Of a DNA stretch of 64,000 bases, positions 17,998 through 26,452 are shown piece after piece. Each line of letters starts with the position of its first letter. The stretch's first letter is position 1. The DNA comes from Streptomyces thermolilacinus SPC6 (GTDB lineage Bacteria; Actinomycetota; Actinomycetes; Streptomycetales; Streptomycetaceae). A program made the translations under genes and the position numbers. Under the pieces are notes generated by a model. That model did no database searches, was not told the DNA's origin, and was given only the letters and a program-made list of their open reading frames with translations. The stretch spans positions 5,037,001 through 5,101,000 of the forward strand of contig NZ_ASHX02000001.1 of the NCBI RefSeq assembly GCF_000478605.2, read 5' to 3'.

Positions 17998-18939
17998 GTG
18001 CTTGATCCGCAGGATTTGTACGCATGGGAGCCGAAGGGCCTGGCAGTCGCCGACATGGCGCTCGCCCAGGAATCGGCCGGCCTGATCATGCTCTATCACT
18101 TCGACGGATACATCGACGCGGGAGAGACCGGCGAGCAGATCGTCGACAGCCTGCTGGACTCCCTTCCGCACCAGGTCGTGGCCCGCTTCGACCACGACCG
18201 CCTGGTCGACTACCGGGCCCGCCGCCCGCTGCTCACCTTCCGCCGCGACCGCTGGACCGCCTACGACACCCCGGCCATCGAGCTGCGGATCGTCCAGGAC
18301 GCCACCGGCGCGCCGTTCCTGCTGCTGTCCGGGCCCGAGCCCGACGTGGAGTGGGAGCGCTTCGCCGCCGCCGTGCGGCAGATCGTGGAGCGGCTCGGCG
18401 TGCGCCTCTCGGTCAACTTCCACGGCATTCCGATGGGCGTCCCGCACACCCGCCCCGTCGGCCTCACCCCGCACGGCAGCCGCACCGACCTCGTCCCGGG
18501 GCACCGCCCCTCGTTCGACGAGGCGCAGGTCCCCGGCAGCGCCGTCGCGCTCATCGAGTACAGGCTGATCGAGGCGGGGCACGACGTGCTGGGCGTCGCC
18601 GCGCACGTCCCGCACTACGTGGCCCGCTCCACCTACCCCGACGCGGCGCTCACCGCCGTCGAGGCGATCACGGCCGCGACGGGCCTGGTCCTGCCGGCCG
18701 TCGCGCACAACCTGCGCACGGCGGCGCAGCGTACGCAGACCGAGATCGAGCGTCAGATCGGCGAGGGCGACGAGGAGCTGGTCGCCCTGGTCAAGGGGCT
18801 TGAGCACCAGTACGACGCGATGGCGGGCGCCGAGACCCGGGGCAGCCTCGTCGCGGAGCCCGTGGACCTGCCGTCCGCCGACGAGATCGGCCGCGAGTTC
18901 GAGCGGTTCCTCGCCGAGCGCGAGGGCGACACGCCGTAA
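17998..18939 (+). CDS. PAC2 family protein (proteasome-assembly-chaperone-like)
   Basis: 313 residues of the PAC2 superfamily found in archaea, eukaryotes and actinobacteria. Conserved stretches: [20 protein letters not shown] near the N-terminus, [23 protein letters not shown] and [15 protein letters not shown]. In eukaryotes PAC2 helps assemble the 20S proteasome; the bacterial role is unproven, but Streptomyces does have a proteasome. The C-terminal helical region (QTEIERQI to EFERFLAE) is coiled-coil-like. GTG 17998 follows GAGGAGGAG by about 8 bases; the frame is open to 17797 but runs through the tandem repeat. A SigR-type promoter suggests induction by thiol oxidation. Confidence 0.88.
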   Translation: MLDPQDLYAWEPKGLAVADMALAQESAGLIMLYHFDGYIDAGETGEQIVDSLLDSLPHQVVARFDHDRLVDYRARRPLLTFRRDRWTAYDTPAIELRIVQDATGAPFLLLSGPEPDVEWERFAAAVRQIVERLGVRLSVNFHGIPMGVPHTRPVGLTPHGSRTDLVPGHRPSFDEAQVPGSAVALIEYRLIEAGHDVLGVAAHVPHYVARSTYPDAALTAVEAITAATGLVLPAVAHNLRTAAQRTQTEIERQIGEGDEELVALVKGLEHQYDAMAGAETRGSLVAEPVDLPSADEIGREFERFLAEREGDTP

Positions 18940-19094
18940 CGCACGGGCGGCGGCCGTCACGGAGGGAGCGTCCACCGGGACGGCTGTCGGCCCCGTCGCG
19001 TCCGCCGCCCTGACCAGCCGTCCCTGTCAACGGCCGGGCGGCCGTGTCCGGGGCGGCCGACGGGCGCCTCGGGGGAGCCCCTAAGCTTCCGCTC

Positions 19095-19706
19095 ATGCTG
19101 ACCGTAGGTCTCACCGGCGGAATCGGCGCCGGCAAAAGCGAGGTCTCCCGCCTCCTCGTCTCGTACGGCGCCGTCCTCATCGACGCCGACAGGATCGCCC
19201 GCGAGGTGGTCGAGCCCGGCACGCCGGGCCTCGCCGCCGTCGTGGAGGCGTTCGGCCCGGACATCCTGACCGACGAGGGCACCCTGGACCGGCCCAGGCT
19301 CGGGTCCATCGTCTTCGGCGACGCCGAACGCCTCGCCACCCTCAACGGCATCGTCCACCCCCTCGTCGGCGCCCGCTCCGCCGAGCTCCAGGCCGCCGCC
19401 GCGCCGGACGCCGTCGTCGTCCACGACGTGCCGCTGCTCACCGAGAACGGCCTCGCCCCGCTCTACGACGTCGTCGTGGTCGTGGAGGCGTCCACCGGGA
19501 CCCGGCTCGAACGGCTCGTACGGCTCCGGGGCATGACCGAGTCCGAGGCCCGCGCCCGCATGGCCGCCCAGGCCACCCCCGAGCAGCGCCGCGCCGTCGC
19601 CGACTACGTCATCGACAACGACGGCCCGCTCGAAGCGCTGGAACCGCGGGTCCGGAAGGTGTGGGAGGAGCTGACGGCACGCGCCGCCCGCACCGCGCCG
19701 GAATAG
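19095..19706 (+). CDS. coaE: Dephospho-CoA kinase
   Basis: 203 residues, the single-domain CoaE length. P-loop [11 protein letters not shown] (residues 5-15), [13 protein letters not shown] and [12 protein letters not shown] are CoaE hallmarks. It phosphorylates the 3'-OH of dephospho-CoA, the last step of CoA synthesis. No Shine-Dalgarno lies at normal distance; instead TAAGCT (19082-19087) ends 7 bases before the ATG, suggesting a leaderless transcript. It is followed by the TPR gene 50 bases downstream. Confidence 0.96.
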   Translation: MLTVGLTGGIGAGKSEVSRLLVSYGAVLIDADRIAREVVEPGTPGLAAVVEAFGPDILTDEGTLDRPRLGSIVFGDAERLATLNGIVHPLVGARSAELQAAAAPDAVVVHDVPLLTENGLAPLYDVVVVVEASTGTRLERLVRLRGMTESEARARMAAQATPEQRRAVADYVIDNDGPLEALEPRVRKVWEELTARAARTAPE

Positions 19707-19756
19707 GCGGCCCGCCGGGGATGTTGAACGGCCCCAGCGAGGGGAAGGATCCGACC

Positions 19757-20146
19757 GTGCCCGACAGCAACCCGGAAACCCATGTCATCGACTACCGGGC
19801 GGCCGAGCAGCTGCTGGCCGCACGGGACCCGCGCGGCGCCGTCAAGCTGCTGGACTCGGTGATCGCCGCCCATCCGGAGAACACCGCCGCACGCCTCCTG
19901 CGCGCCCGCGCGTTCTTCGCGGCGGCCCAGCTGCGCCCCGCCGAGCTCGAGTTCGAGCTCGTCCTCGAGCGCGAGCCGGACAACGCCTACGCCCACTTCG
20001 GGCTGGCCCGCACCCTGCAACGGGCCGGCCGCCCCCAGCACGCCCGGCGCCACTTCCGCCTGGCCGCCGCCCTCGACCCGAAGCCCGAGTACCTGGAAGC
20101 GGCCCGCTTCGACACCCCGACGGACGGCGACGGCCCGACGCCGTGA
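19757..20146 (+). CDS. Small tetratricopeptide-repeat protein
   Basis: 129 residues. Two to three TPR units are visible (PRGAVKLLDSVIAAHPENTAA, RPAELEFELVLEREPDNAYAH, PQHARRHFRLAAALDP). Probably a soluble scaffold; partner unknown. GTG 19757 is preceded by AGGGGAAGGA with 7-8 bases spacing. It lies just downstream of coaE, as in other streptomycetes. The stop codon sits inside the first copy of a 23-bp direct repeat (20131-20176). Confidence 0.87.
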   Translation: MPDSNPETHVIDYRAAEQLLAARDPRGAVKLLDSVIAAHPENTAARLLRARAFFAAAQLRPAELEFELVLEREPDNAYAHFGLARTLQRAGRPQHARRHFRLAAALDPKPEYLEAARFDTPTDGDGPTP

Positions 20147-20176
20147 ACCCTGACGGCCCGACGCCGTTAACCCTGA
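20131..20176. repeat. 23-bp tandem duplication across the TPR gene stop codon
   Basis: CGGCCCGACGCCGT, then G or T, then AACCCTGA, twice in direct tandem (20131-20153 and 20154-20176) with one difference. Copy one contains the TGA of the TPR gene (20144-20146); in copy two the matching triplet is TTA. Confidence 0.9.
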
Positions 20177-20290
20177 CCGCCCGGCGCGGGGAACCTCCGA
20201 CCGGCACCGGCACGCATGGGCGCGCCGGGCAGGCGGTGCAGGCGGGGCGGGCTTCCCGCGGGGCGCCTGTGACCCCTGCGGGACACCCCT

Positions 20291-20590
20291 CTAGGGTCCC
20301 GTGGGCGGCCCGCCGCGCCGTCGGCCCGTGCGGCCGGGCCGGTACGGCTCGTACGGGGGAACGTCCGGGCCCGGCTGGTAACGGGCGCCCTGCCTCATGT
20401 GGCGCACGATCATCACCACGTCGGTGGCCACCACCAGCAGCAGCACCCCGCAGGCGATCGCCCAGCCCGTCCGGCCCGTCCACGCGAACGCGACGGTGCC
20501 GGCGAGGGCCCACAGCAGGCCCCACATCCCGAGCCCGAGGCGCAGCCGCAGCGGACTGCGCGCGGTGACCGGTTCGTTTCCACTGCGCAT
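20291..20590 (-). CDS. DUF6343-like two-TM membrane protein
   Basis: 99 residues. MRSGNEPVTARSPLRLRLGL, then two hydrophobic segments (about residues 20-40 and 43-62) separated by TGRTGW, then a basic P/Y/R/G-rich cytoplasmic tail. The N-terminal pattern is shared with a streptomycete family I know as DUF6343; function unknown. Start at 20590, with an alternative ATG two codons upstream (20594-20596) nearer the GGGAG ribosome site. It is divergent from the SNF2 helicase gene. Confidence 0.75.
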   Translation of the reverse strand: MRSGNEPVTARSPLRLRLGLGMWGLLWALAGTVAFAWTGRTGWAIACGVLLLVVATDVVMIVRHMRQGARYQPGPDVPPYEPYRPGRTGRRRGGPPTGP

Positions 20591-20678
20591 GATCATCGAT
20601 CTCCCGCCCCGGCGGGTACCCACGAACCGCGCCTTGACCCCGCCCTCCGGTCCCGCTCCCGACCGACGGCGGGGCCCG

Positions 20679-20701
20679 TTGTCAGACCCCCGCCGTAAGG
20701 T
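20679..20701 (+). promoter_or_regulatory. Putative RecA-independent DNA-damage promoter of the SNF2 helicase gene
   Basis: TTGTCAGAC (20679-20687), 8 bases, TAAGGT (20696-20701): the tTGTCRgtg-N8-TAnnnT layout with two differences in the last three bases of the first half. Transcription would start near 20708, 50 bases before ATG 20757, leaving room for the GGGGAGG ribosome site. Confidence 0.55.
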
Positions 20702-20756
20702 CGGTGATGGACAGGACCCGACCGCCGGGGGACACGTCAGGGGAGGTGACCGGCTC

Positions 20757-23702
20757 ATGAGCGACGACACGCCACGTGCGCGCGCCCCGCACGGCTGCGC
20801 CGCCGTGTTCCTGCCCGCCGCCCTGCCCCGCGACGGCCGCGTCGCCTTCTGGTCCCCCGACGGCGCCCCCCTCCCCTCCGCCCCGCCGTACGGCACCACC
20901 CCGCCGTACGCCACCGACCTGCCGTACGGCACCGCCCCGCCGCACGCCACCGGCCCGGCGGGCGTGACCGGCCCACCGGGGACACCCCGACCGGCAGAGA
21001 CCATCGCCCCGCCGTGGCAGACCGGCACGCTCACGGTCGTACGGCGCCACGGCGACGGGGCCCGCAGCCGCCGCGTGCCCGCCCTGCTGCTGCCCGTCGC
21101 CGACGCCCTGCCCCTGCTCGCCGCCGCCCGCCACGACCCGCGCGCCCACCCCGCCACCGCCTGCTGGGGCGCCGCCACCCTGCACGGGCTGCACCTCGCC
21201 GCCCGGGGCCGCCTCCTGCCCGGCCTCACCGCCGACGACCTGGACGCCTGGCGGGCCGGCCCGCTGGACGCCGACGACATCGCCCACCTGCGCGCCGTCG
21301 CCGCCGCCATGCCGTACGAGGCGCACGCCGTGCCCGTACCGGGCCGCAAACCGCTGCAGCTGCCCGAGCCCGAGGCGCTCGTCCGGGCGTTCCTCGACGC
21401 CGTGGCCGACAGCCTGCCGCGCACGCCCGCCGCCGCGTACGCCGCGGGGGCGCCGTTCGCCGCGCGGGAGCCGCAGCGGCTGCCCCACGCGCGCGCGTGG
21501 GCCGCCGAGGCGGCCGCCGGGATGGACGCGGGCGTCCGCGTCTCGCTGCGCCTCGACCTCTCCTCGTACGAGCTGTTCGACACGGCCCCGGACGGCGGCG
21601 ACGAGCGGCGGGCCGCGGCGGCGGTCGTCCAGGTGCACAGCCTCGCCGACCCCGCCCTCGTCCTCGACGCCGACGCCCTGTGGGCCGGTGAGGACGACCA
21701 CCTGGGGCCCCGCGCGCGCGTGGACGCCCTGCTCGCCCTGCGCCGCGCCGCCCGCGTCTGGGCCCCGCTCGGCCGGCTCCTGGAGCGCCCCGTCCCCGAC
21801 GTCCTCGCTCTCACCGAGGACGAGCTGTACGAGCTGCTGGGCCCCGCCGCCGCCCGCCTCGACGCGGCGGGCGTCACCGTGCACTGGCCCCGCGAGCTGG
21901 CCCGGACGCTCACCGCCGCCGCCGTGGTCCGGCCCGCGCCCGGTTCCGCCACGGACGGCACGGCGTTCTTCGACAGCGCCTCCCTGCTCCGTTTCGACTG
22001 GCAGCTCGCCCTGGACGGCGACCCCCTGACCGAGCGGGAGATGGACGCCCTCGCTGAGGCCCACCGGCCCGTCGTACGGCTCCGCGACCGCTGGGTCGTC
22101 GTCGATCCCGCCCTCGTCCGCAAGGCACGCAAGCGGCAGCTCGGCCTGCTGGAGCCGGTGGACGCGCTCGCCGCCGCCCTCACCGGCACCGCCGAGGTCG
22201 ACGGCGAGACCGTGCCCGCCGTCCCCGTCGGCGCGCTCGCCGACCTGCGCGACCGGCTCACCGCGGGACCCGTCCCCGCTGCCCCGCCGCCCGGCCTCGA
22301 CGCGACCCTGCGCGACTACCAGCTGCGCGGCCTGGCCTGGCTCGACCTGATGGCCTCCCTCGGCCTCGGCGGCTGCCTCGCCGACGACATGGGCCTCGGC
22401 AAGACCGTCACGCTCATCGCCCTCCACCTGCGCCGCGCCCGCCCGGAACCGACCCTCGTCGTCTGCCCCGCCTCACTCCTCGGCAACTGGCAGCGCGAGA
22501 TCCGCCGCTTCGCGCCCGGCGTGCCCGTCCGCCGCTTCCACGGCGCCGCCCGCACCCTCGACGGCACCGACGGCGGGTTCGTCCTCACCACGTACGGCAC
22601 GATGCGCACCAGCGCCGCGCAGCTCGCCGCACAGCCGTGGGGCCTGGTCGTCGCGGACGAGGCGCAGCACGTGAAGAACCCGTTCTCCGCCACGGCCAAG
22701 GCGCTGCGCACGATTCCCGCCCCCGCCCGCGTCGCCCTCACCGGCACGCCCGTCGAGAACAACCTCTCCGAGCTGTGGGCCCTGCTCGACTGGACCACCC
22801 CCGGCCTCCTCGGCCCGCTGAAGGCGTTCCGCGCCCGGCACGCCCGCGCCGTCGAGAACAGCGAGGAGATCGAGAACGAGGAGGCCGTCGAGCGGCTAGC
22901 CCGGCTCGTCCGCCCCTTCCTGCTGCGCCGCCGCAAGTCCGACCCGGGCATCGTCCCCGAGCTGCCGCCCAAGACCGAGTCCGACCACCCCGTGGCCCTC
23001 ACCCGCGAGCAGGCGTCCCTCTACGAGGCGGTCGTCCGCGAGACGATGACCGCCATCGAGGAGTCCCGGGGCATGGCCCGCCGGGGCCTGATCATGAAGC
23101 TGCTCACCTCGCTCAAGCAGATCTGCAACCACCCGGCGCAGTACCTGAAGGAGGACACGCACCGGCTCGCGGGCCGCTCCGGGAAGCTGGCCCTCCTCGA
23201 CGAGCTGCTCGACACGATCCTCAGCGAGGACGGCTCGGTCCTCGTCTTCACCCAGTACGTGTCCATGGCCCGGCTCCTCACCTCCCACCTGACGGCCCGC
23301 GCCATCCCCTCCCAGCTGCTGCACGGCGGCACCCCGATCGCGGAGCGGGAGCGGATGGTCGACCGCTTCCAGGCCGGCGACGTCCCCGTCTTCGTCCTGT
23401 CGCTGAAGGCAGCGGGCACCGGCCTCAACCTCACCCGCGCCGGGCACGTCGTCCACTACGACCGCTGGTGGAACCCGGCCGTCGAGGAACAGGCCACCGA
23501 CCGCGCCTACCGCATCGGGCAGACCCAGCCCGTCCAGGTCCACCGGCTGATCGCGGAGGGCACCGTCGAGGACCGCATCGCCGAACTCCTCGCCTCCAAG
23601 CGGGCGCTGGCCGACGCCGTCCTCGGCTCCGGCGAGGCCGCCCTCACCGAGCTGACCGACCGCGAGCTGGCGGACCTCGTGTCGCTGAGGAGGCCGTCGT
23701 GA
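20757..23702 (+). CDS. SNF2-family DEAD/DEAH-box helicase
   Basis: 981 residues. N-terminal 480 residues are the bacterial SNF2-associated region (RFDWQLALDGDPLTEREMDAL, then VRLRDRWVVVDPAL). ATPase core: DDMGLGKTVTL near 543, DEAQ box 634-637, LTGTPVENNLSELW, then the helicase C domain with VFTQYVSMARLL, SLKAAGTGLNL and YRIGQTQPVQVHRLI. It probably remodels DNA-protein complexes as an ATP-driven translocase. An unusual PYGT/PYAT repeat (about 43-63) sits near the N-terminus. ATG 20757 follows GGGGAGG; the frame is open upstream but without family features. It resembles mycobacterial HelZ, itself a damage-inducible gene. The next gene encodes a SWIM-finger protein. Confidence 0.93.
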   Translation: MSDDTPRARAPHGCAAVFLPAALPRDGRVAFWSPDGAPLPSAPPYGTTPPYATDLPYGTAPPHATGPAGVTGPPGTPRPAETIAPPWQTGTLTVVRRHGDGARSRRVPALLLPVADALPLLAAARHDPRAHPATACWGAATLHGLHLAARGRLLPGLTADDLDAWRAGPLDADDIAHLRAVAAAMPYEAHAVPVPGRKPLQLPEPEALVRAFLDAVADSLPRTPAAAYAAGAPFAAREPQRLPHARAWAAEAAAGMDAGVRVSLRLDLSSYELFDTAPDGGDERRAAAAVVQVHSLADPALVLDADALWAGEDDHLGPRARVDALLALRRAARVWAPLGRLLERPVPDVLALTEDELYELLGPAAARLDAAGVTVHWPRELARTLTAAAVVRPAPGSATDGTAFFDSASLLRFDWQLALDGDPLTEREMDALAEAHRPVVRLRDRWVVVDPALVRKARKRQLGLLEPVDALAAALTGTAEVDGETVPAVPVGALADLRDRLTAGPVPAAPPPGLDATLRDYQLRGLAWLDLMASLGLGGCLADDMGLGKTVTLIALHLRRARPEPTLVVCPASLLGNWQREIRRFAPGVPVRRFHGAARTLDGTDGGFVLTTYGTMRTSAAQLAAQPWGLVVADEAQHVKNPFSATAKALRTIPAPARVALTGTPVENNLSELWALLDWTTPGLLGPLKAFRARHARAVENSEEIENEEAVERLARLVRPFLLRRRKSDPGIVPELPPKTESDHPVALTREQASLYEAVVRETMTAIEESRGMARRGLIMKLLTSLKQICNHPAQYLKEDTHRLAGRSGKLALLDELLDTILSEDGSVLVFTQYVSMARLLTSHLTARAIPSQLLHGGTPIAERERMVDRFQAGDVPVFVLSLKAAGTGLNLTRAGHVVHYDRWWNPAVEEQATDRAYRIGQTQPVQVHRLIAEGTVEDRIAELLASKRALADAVLGSGEAALTELTDRELADLVSLRRPS

Positions 23703-23724
23703 CCCTGAGGAGGCCGTCATGACC
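23685..23724. repeat. 20-bp tandem duplication at the SNF2/SWIM junction
   Basis: CTGAGGAGGCCGTC(G/A)TGACC occurs twice back to back (23685-23704 and 23705-23724). Copy one holds the SNF2 stop; copy two supplies the AGGAGG ribosome site and ATG of the SWIM gene. From GTG 23699 a 7-codon frame runs to a TGA overlapping the SWIM ATG. Confidence 0.92.
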
Positions 23725-25026
23725 CCCCGACCCGCCGCCGCGAACCGGCCCGCCCCGCGCCGCCCCGGAAGCGGCGGCCTCCGCGCCGCGCTGCCCGCCC
23801 ACGACGACCGGCGCCGCACCTTCCCGGCACTGCCGTCCGTCCCCGGCGGGAACGGCGGGTTCGCCACCACCTGGTGGGGCAACGCCTGGGTCGCCGCCCT
23901 GGAGGAGACCGCCCTCGACCCGGCCCGCCTCGCCCGCGGCCGCGCCTACGCGGGCCGGGGCCTCGTGGACGCCGTCACCGTCACACCCGGCCGCGTCACG
24001 GCGTACGTCCACGGCAGCCGCGCCCGCCCGTACCGCACGCAGATCCGGCTCCAGGTCCTCGGCGACGACGACTGGGAGACGTTCCTCGACGCCGCGGCGG
24101 CCCGCCCCGACCACATGGCGGCCCTGCTCGACAAGGACGTCCCCCAGGCGCTGGCCGACCTCACCGACCTCCTCCCGCACGCCGGGGACCTGATCCCCGA
24201 CTGCTCCTGCCCCGACGACGGATACCCCTGCAAGCACGCCGCCGCCCTCTGCTACCAGGCGGCCCGCCTCCTGGACGAGGACCCGTTCACGCTGTTCCTC
24301 ATGCGCGGGCGCGGCGAGCAGGAGATCCTCGCCGCGCTCGGCCACCGCAGCGCCGCCGCCTCCGCCGCCGAGGCCGGGGCCGCGCCGCCCCCGCCCGTGG
24401 CCACCGTGCCCGCCCGCGAAGCCGTCACGGCGGTACGGACGGCCGCACTGCCTCCGCCGCTGCCGCCCCCGGCCCACCCCGGCCGCCCGCCCGTCTACCC
24501 GGAGGCGCCCGGCGCGCCCGACCCGCTCGCCCTGGAGCTCCTCGCCACCGAGGCGGCCGCCCGCGCGCACACCCACCTGACCACAGGGCACGACCCGGTC
24601 GCGGGCCTCACCCCGTGGCAGGACGCTGTCCGGCTCGCCGCCGCCCACCCCGGCTCCGGCCTCACCGCCGGCACCCGCGCCCTGTACCGGGACATCGCCG
24701 CCGCCGTGGACCGCACACCGGCCGACCTGGCGCGCGCCGTCGCCGCCTGGCGCCAGGGCGGACCAGCCGGACTCGCCGTGCTGGAAGAGGCCTGGGACCC
24801 GCCCGCCGGGCCCTTCGACCGGGCCAGACCCGCCCTCACCGCCGCCGACTTCCCGCACTTCCGGCCGTGGCGCAACAGGCTTTCCACCGCCACGCTCCAG
24901 CTCCGCTACGGCCGCGACGGGCTCTGGTACGGCTACGAGTCGGACGCGGGCCGCGAGGACTGGTGGCCGCGCGGCACCCCGGACCCCGACCCGGTCGGAG
25001 CGCTCGCCGGACTGCTCGGCACCTGA
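23719..25026 (+). CDS. SWIM zinc-finger protein
   Basis: 435 residues. The zinc motif C162-x-C164-x6-C171-x-H173 (CSCPDDGYPCKHAAAL) is a full SWIM finger. The preceding region (TTWWGNAWVAALEE, LARGRAYAGRGLV, RPYRTQIRL) is typical of bacterial SWIM proteins encoded next to SNF2 helicases. The C-terminal half is A/P-rich with a WRNRLSTATLQLRYGRDGLWYGY-type end. SWIM domains bind DNA or protein; a SNF2 partner role is inferred from constant neighbourhood. AGGAGG at 23708-23713 precedes ATG 23719. Probably in one operon with the helicase. Confidence 0.9.
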   Translation: MTPRPAAANRPAPRRPGSGGLRAALPAHDDRRRTFPALPSVPGGNGGFATTWWGNAWVAALEETALDPARLARGRAYAGRGLVDAVTVTPGRVTAYVHGSRARPYRTQIRLQVLGDDDWETFLDAAAARPDHMAALLDKDVPQALADLTDLLPHAGDLIPDCSCPDDGYPCKHAAALCYQAARLLDEDPFTLFLMRGRGEQEILAALGHRSAAASAAEAGAAPPPPVATVPAREAVTAVRTAALPPPLPPPAHPGRPPVYPEAPGAPDPLALELLATEAAARAHTHLTTGHDPVAGLTPWQDAVRLAAAHPGSGLTAGTRALYRDIAAAVDRTPADLARAVAAWRQGGPAGLAVLEEAWDPPAGPFDRARPALTAADFPHFRPWRNRLSTATLQLRYGRDGLWYGYESDAGREDWWPRGTPDPDPVGALAGLLGT

Positions 25027-25081
25027 GCGTTACGCTGCAAGCCTGTTCGTGCTGACGATCGGTCGACCCCAAGGGGGAGCG

Positions 25082-25522
25082 GTGGAAGCGGAGTTGGTGG
25101 CGCTGGCGTCGACGGGGGCGGCTGCCCTCGTGCAGCAGATGGTCGGCGAGGCGTGGGAACAGACCCGGGGGCGGGTCGCCGCGTTCTTCGCCCGCCGCTC
25201 GGGCCAGGACGTGGCGGTGATCGACGGGGAGCTGGAGGAGGCCAGGGCCGAGCTGGTGGACGCCGAGCGGTCCGGTGACGAGCAGGCCAGGGACGAGGCG
25301 CTCACCGAGTGGCGCAGCCGCATGCGCCGCGCCCTGCGCAACGACCCGGAGGCGGCCGGGGAACTGCGCGCCCTGCTGGACGAGTTGAAGGGAACGGAGG
25401 CCGCGCCCCGGCAGGTCGTGGAGACCCACAACACGATGACCCACAGCACCGTGCACGGCGGCACGGTGATCCAGGCCGGCACGGTCGGCAGCATCAACTC
25501 CGGCGGTGAACGGGCCGGGTGA
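25082..25522 (+). CDS. Small helical protein with C-terminal amyloid-signalling-like motif
   Basis: 146 residues; no enzymatic family recognised. Residues 1-105 are predicted helical and charged (ELVALASTGAAALVQQMVGE, then LEEARAELVDAE, then RRALRNDPEAAGELRALLDEL). Residues 117-139 contain STVHGGTVIQAGTVGSIN, which resembles RHIM/PP-like amyloid signalling motifs found at the ends of bacterial NLR-associated proteins (core hydrophobic-Q-small-G). Such proteins usually have a partner with the same motif; none was seen in the window. GTG 25082 follows GGGGGAG closely; GTG 25049 is an alternative. It is 55 bases downstream of the SWIM gene, same strand. Function inferred only from the motif. Confidence 0.75.
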   Translation: MEAELVALASTGAAALVQQMVGEAWEQTRGRVAAFFARRSGQDVAVIDGELEEARAELVDAERSGDEQARDEALTEWRSRMRRALRNDPEAAGELRALLDELKGTEAAPRQVVETHNTMTHSTVHGGTVIQAGTVGSINSGGERAG

Positions 25523-25606
25523 CCTTCACCCCCAAGGGCGGGGACCGTGGAGGTGGCGTGACAGTCCGCTTCAAACGTCCCTCGATAGGGTGAATGCGGG
25601 GTGCGC

Positions 25607-25636
25607 CGTAACCCGTCCGGACGCCGGGCGCGTTAA
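25607..25636 (+). promoter_or_regulatory. BldN-like promoter of the long chaplin gene
   Basis: CGTAAC (25607-25612) and CGTTAA (25631-25636) separated by 18 bases. These hexamers resemble the sigma-BldN -35/-10 pair as I remember it; chaplin genes are BldN targets in S. coelicolor and S. venezuelae. Start near 25643 would leave a leader of about 42 bases containing the AGGAAG ribosome site. The spacing is one or two bases longer than I recall for the consensus. Confidence 0.45.
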
Positions 25637-25684
25637 CCGGAGTGCGGGCGAGTGCCCGTGACGAACTCCGGAAGGCAGGAAGCC

Positions 25685-26452
25685 ATGAGGCACAGTCGCC
25701 GAAATGGTCTGGTCATTCTGATGGCCACGAGCGGCGCGCTCGCGCTGGCCGCCGGCTCGGCGCAGGCCGACGCCGGCGCGTCGGGCGCGGCGGTCGGCTC
25801 GCCCGGACTGATCTCGGGCAATGGGGTGCAGCTGCCGGTGCACGTCCCGGTCAACGTCTGCGGGAACACCGTGAACGTGGTGGGCGTGCTGAACCCCGCG
25901 TTCGGCAACGGCTGCGCGAACAAGGGTGGCGGCGCGCACGGCTCCCACCAGGACAAGCCCGGCACGTCCCACGGCTCCGGCCACGGCGGCAAGGGCCAGG
26001 GCGGGCGCGGCAGCGGCAACGGGGGCGGAGCGACCGCCGACGGCGCCGCCGTGGGCTCACCCGGCGTGATCTCCGGCAACGGAGTGCAGCTCCCCGTGGA
26101 CCTGCCGGTCAACGTCTCGGGGAACTCGGTCAACGTCGTCGGCATCGGCAACCCGGTCTTCGGCAACACCTCCGACAACGGCGGCGCCGAGCCGCCCACG
26201 CAGGTCACCCCGCCGAAGCCCGCCGAGCCCGCAGAGCCCGCGAAGCCCGCCGAGCCGACCACGCCGCCGAAGAGCGACGAGCCCGCGAAGCCCGCCGCGC
26301 CCAAGCCCGCCGCGGAGGCACCCGCACACGCCCCGACCCTCGCGGTCACGGGCACCGGCGACCTCGTCGGCATCGGCCTGCCCGCCGCGGGGCTGCTCAT
26401 TGCCGGGGCGATGATCTACGGCCGCTCCCGCCGGTCGTCCGCCCGCGCCTGA
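25685..26452 (+). CDS. Long chaplin, sortase-anchored
   Basis: 255 residues. Signal peptide 1-29 (MRHSRRNGLVILMATSGALA). Two chaplin domains, about 33-76 and 119-160, each with GSPGxISGNGVQLPV and NVVGxxNPxFGN. A G/H/S/K-rich hydrophilic spacer separates them, then a P/A/E/K wall-spanning region with PAEPAEPAKP repeats, a sorting signal LAVTG at 219-223, a hydrophobic helix and a basic tail RSRRSSARA. So it is secreted, linked to peptidoglycan by a class E sortase, and should help coat aerial hyphae by amyloid assembly. Oddity: domain one has the two cysteines (VNVCGN, NGCANK) but domain two has Ser/Thr there. Confidence 0.94.
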   Translation: MRHSRRNGLVILMATSGALALAAGSAQADAGASGAAVGSPGLISGNGVQLPVHVPVNVCGNTVNVVGVLNPAFGNGCANKGGGAHGSHQDKPGTSHGSGHGGKGQGGRGSGNGGGATADGAAVGSPGVISGNGVQLPVDLPVNVSGNSVNVVGIGNPVFGNTSDNGGAEPPTQVTPPKPAEPAEPAKPAEPTTPPKSDEPAKPAAPKPAAEAPAHAPTLAVTGTGDLVGIGLPAAGLLIAGAMIYGRSRRSSARA

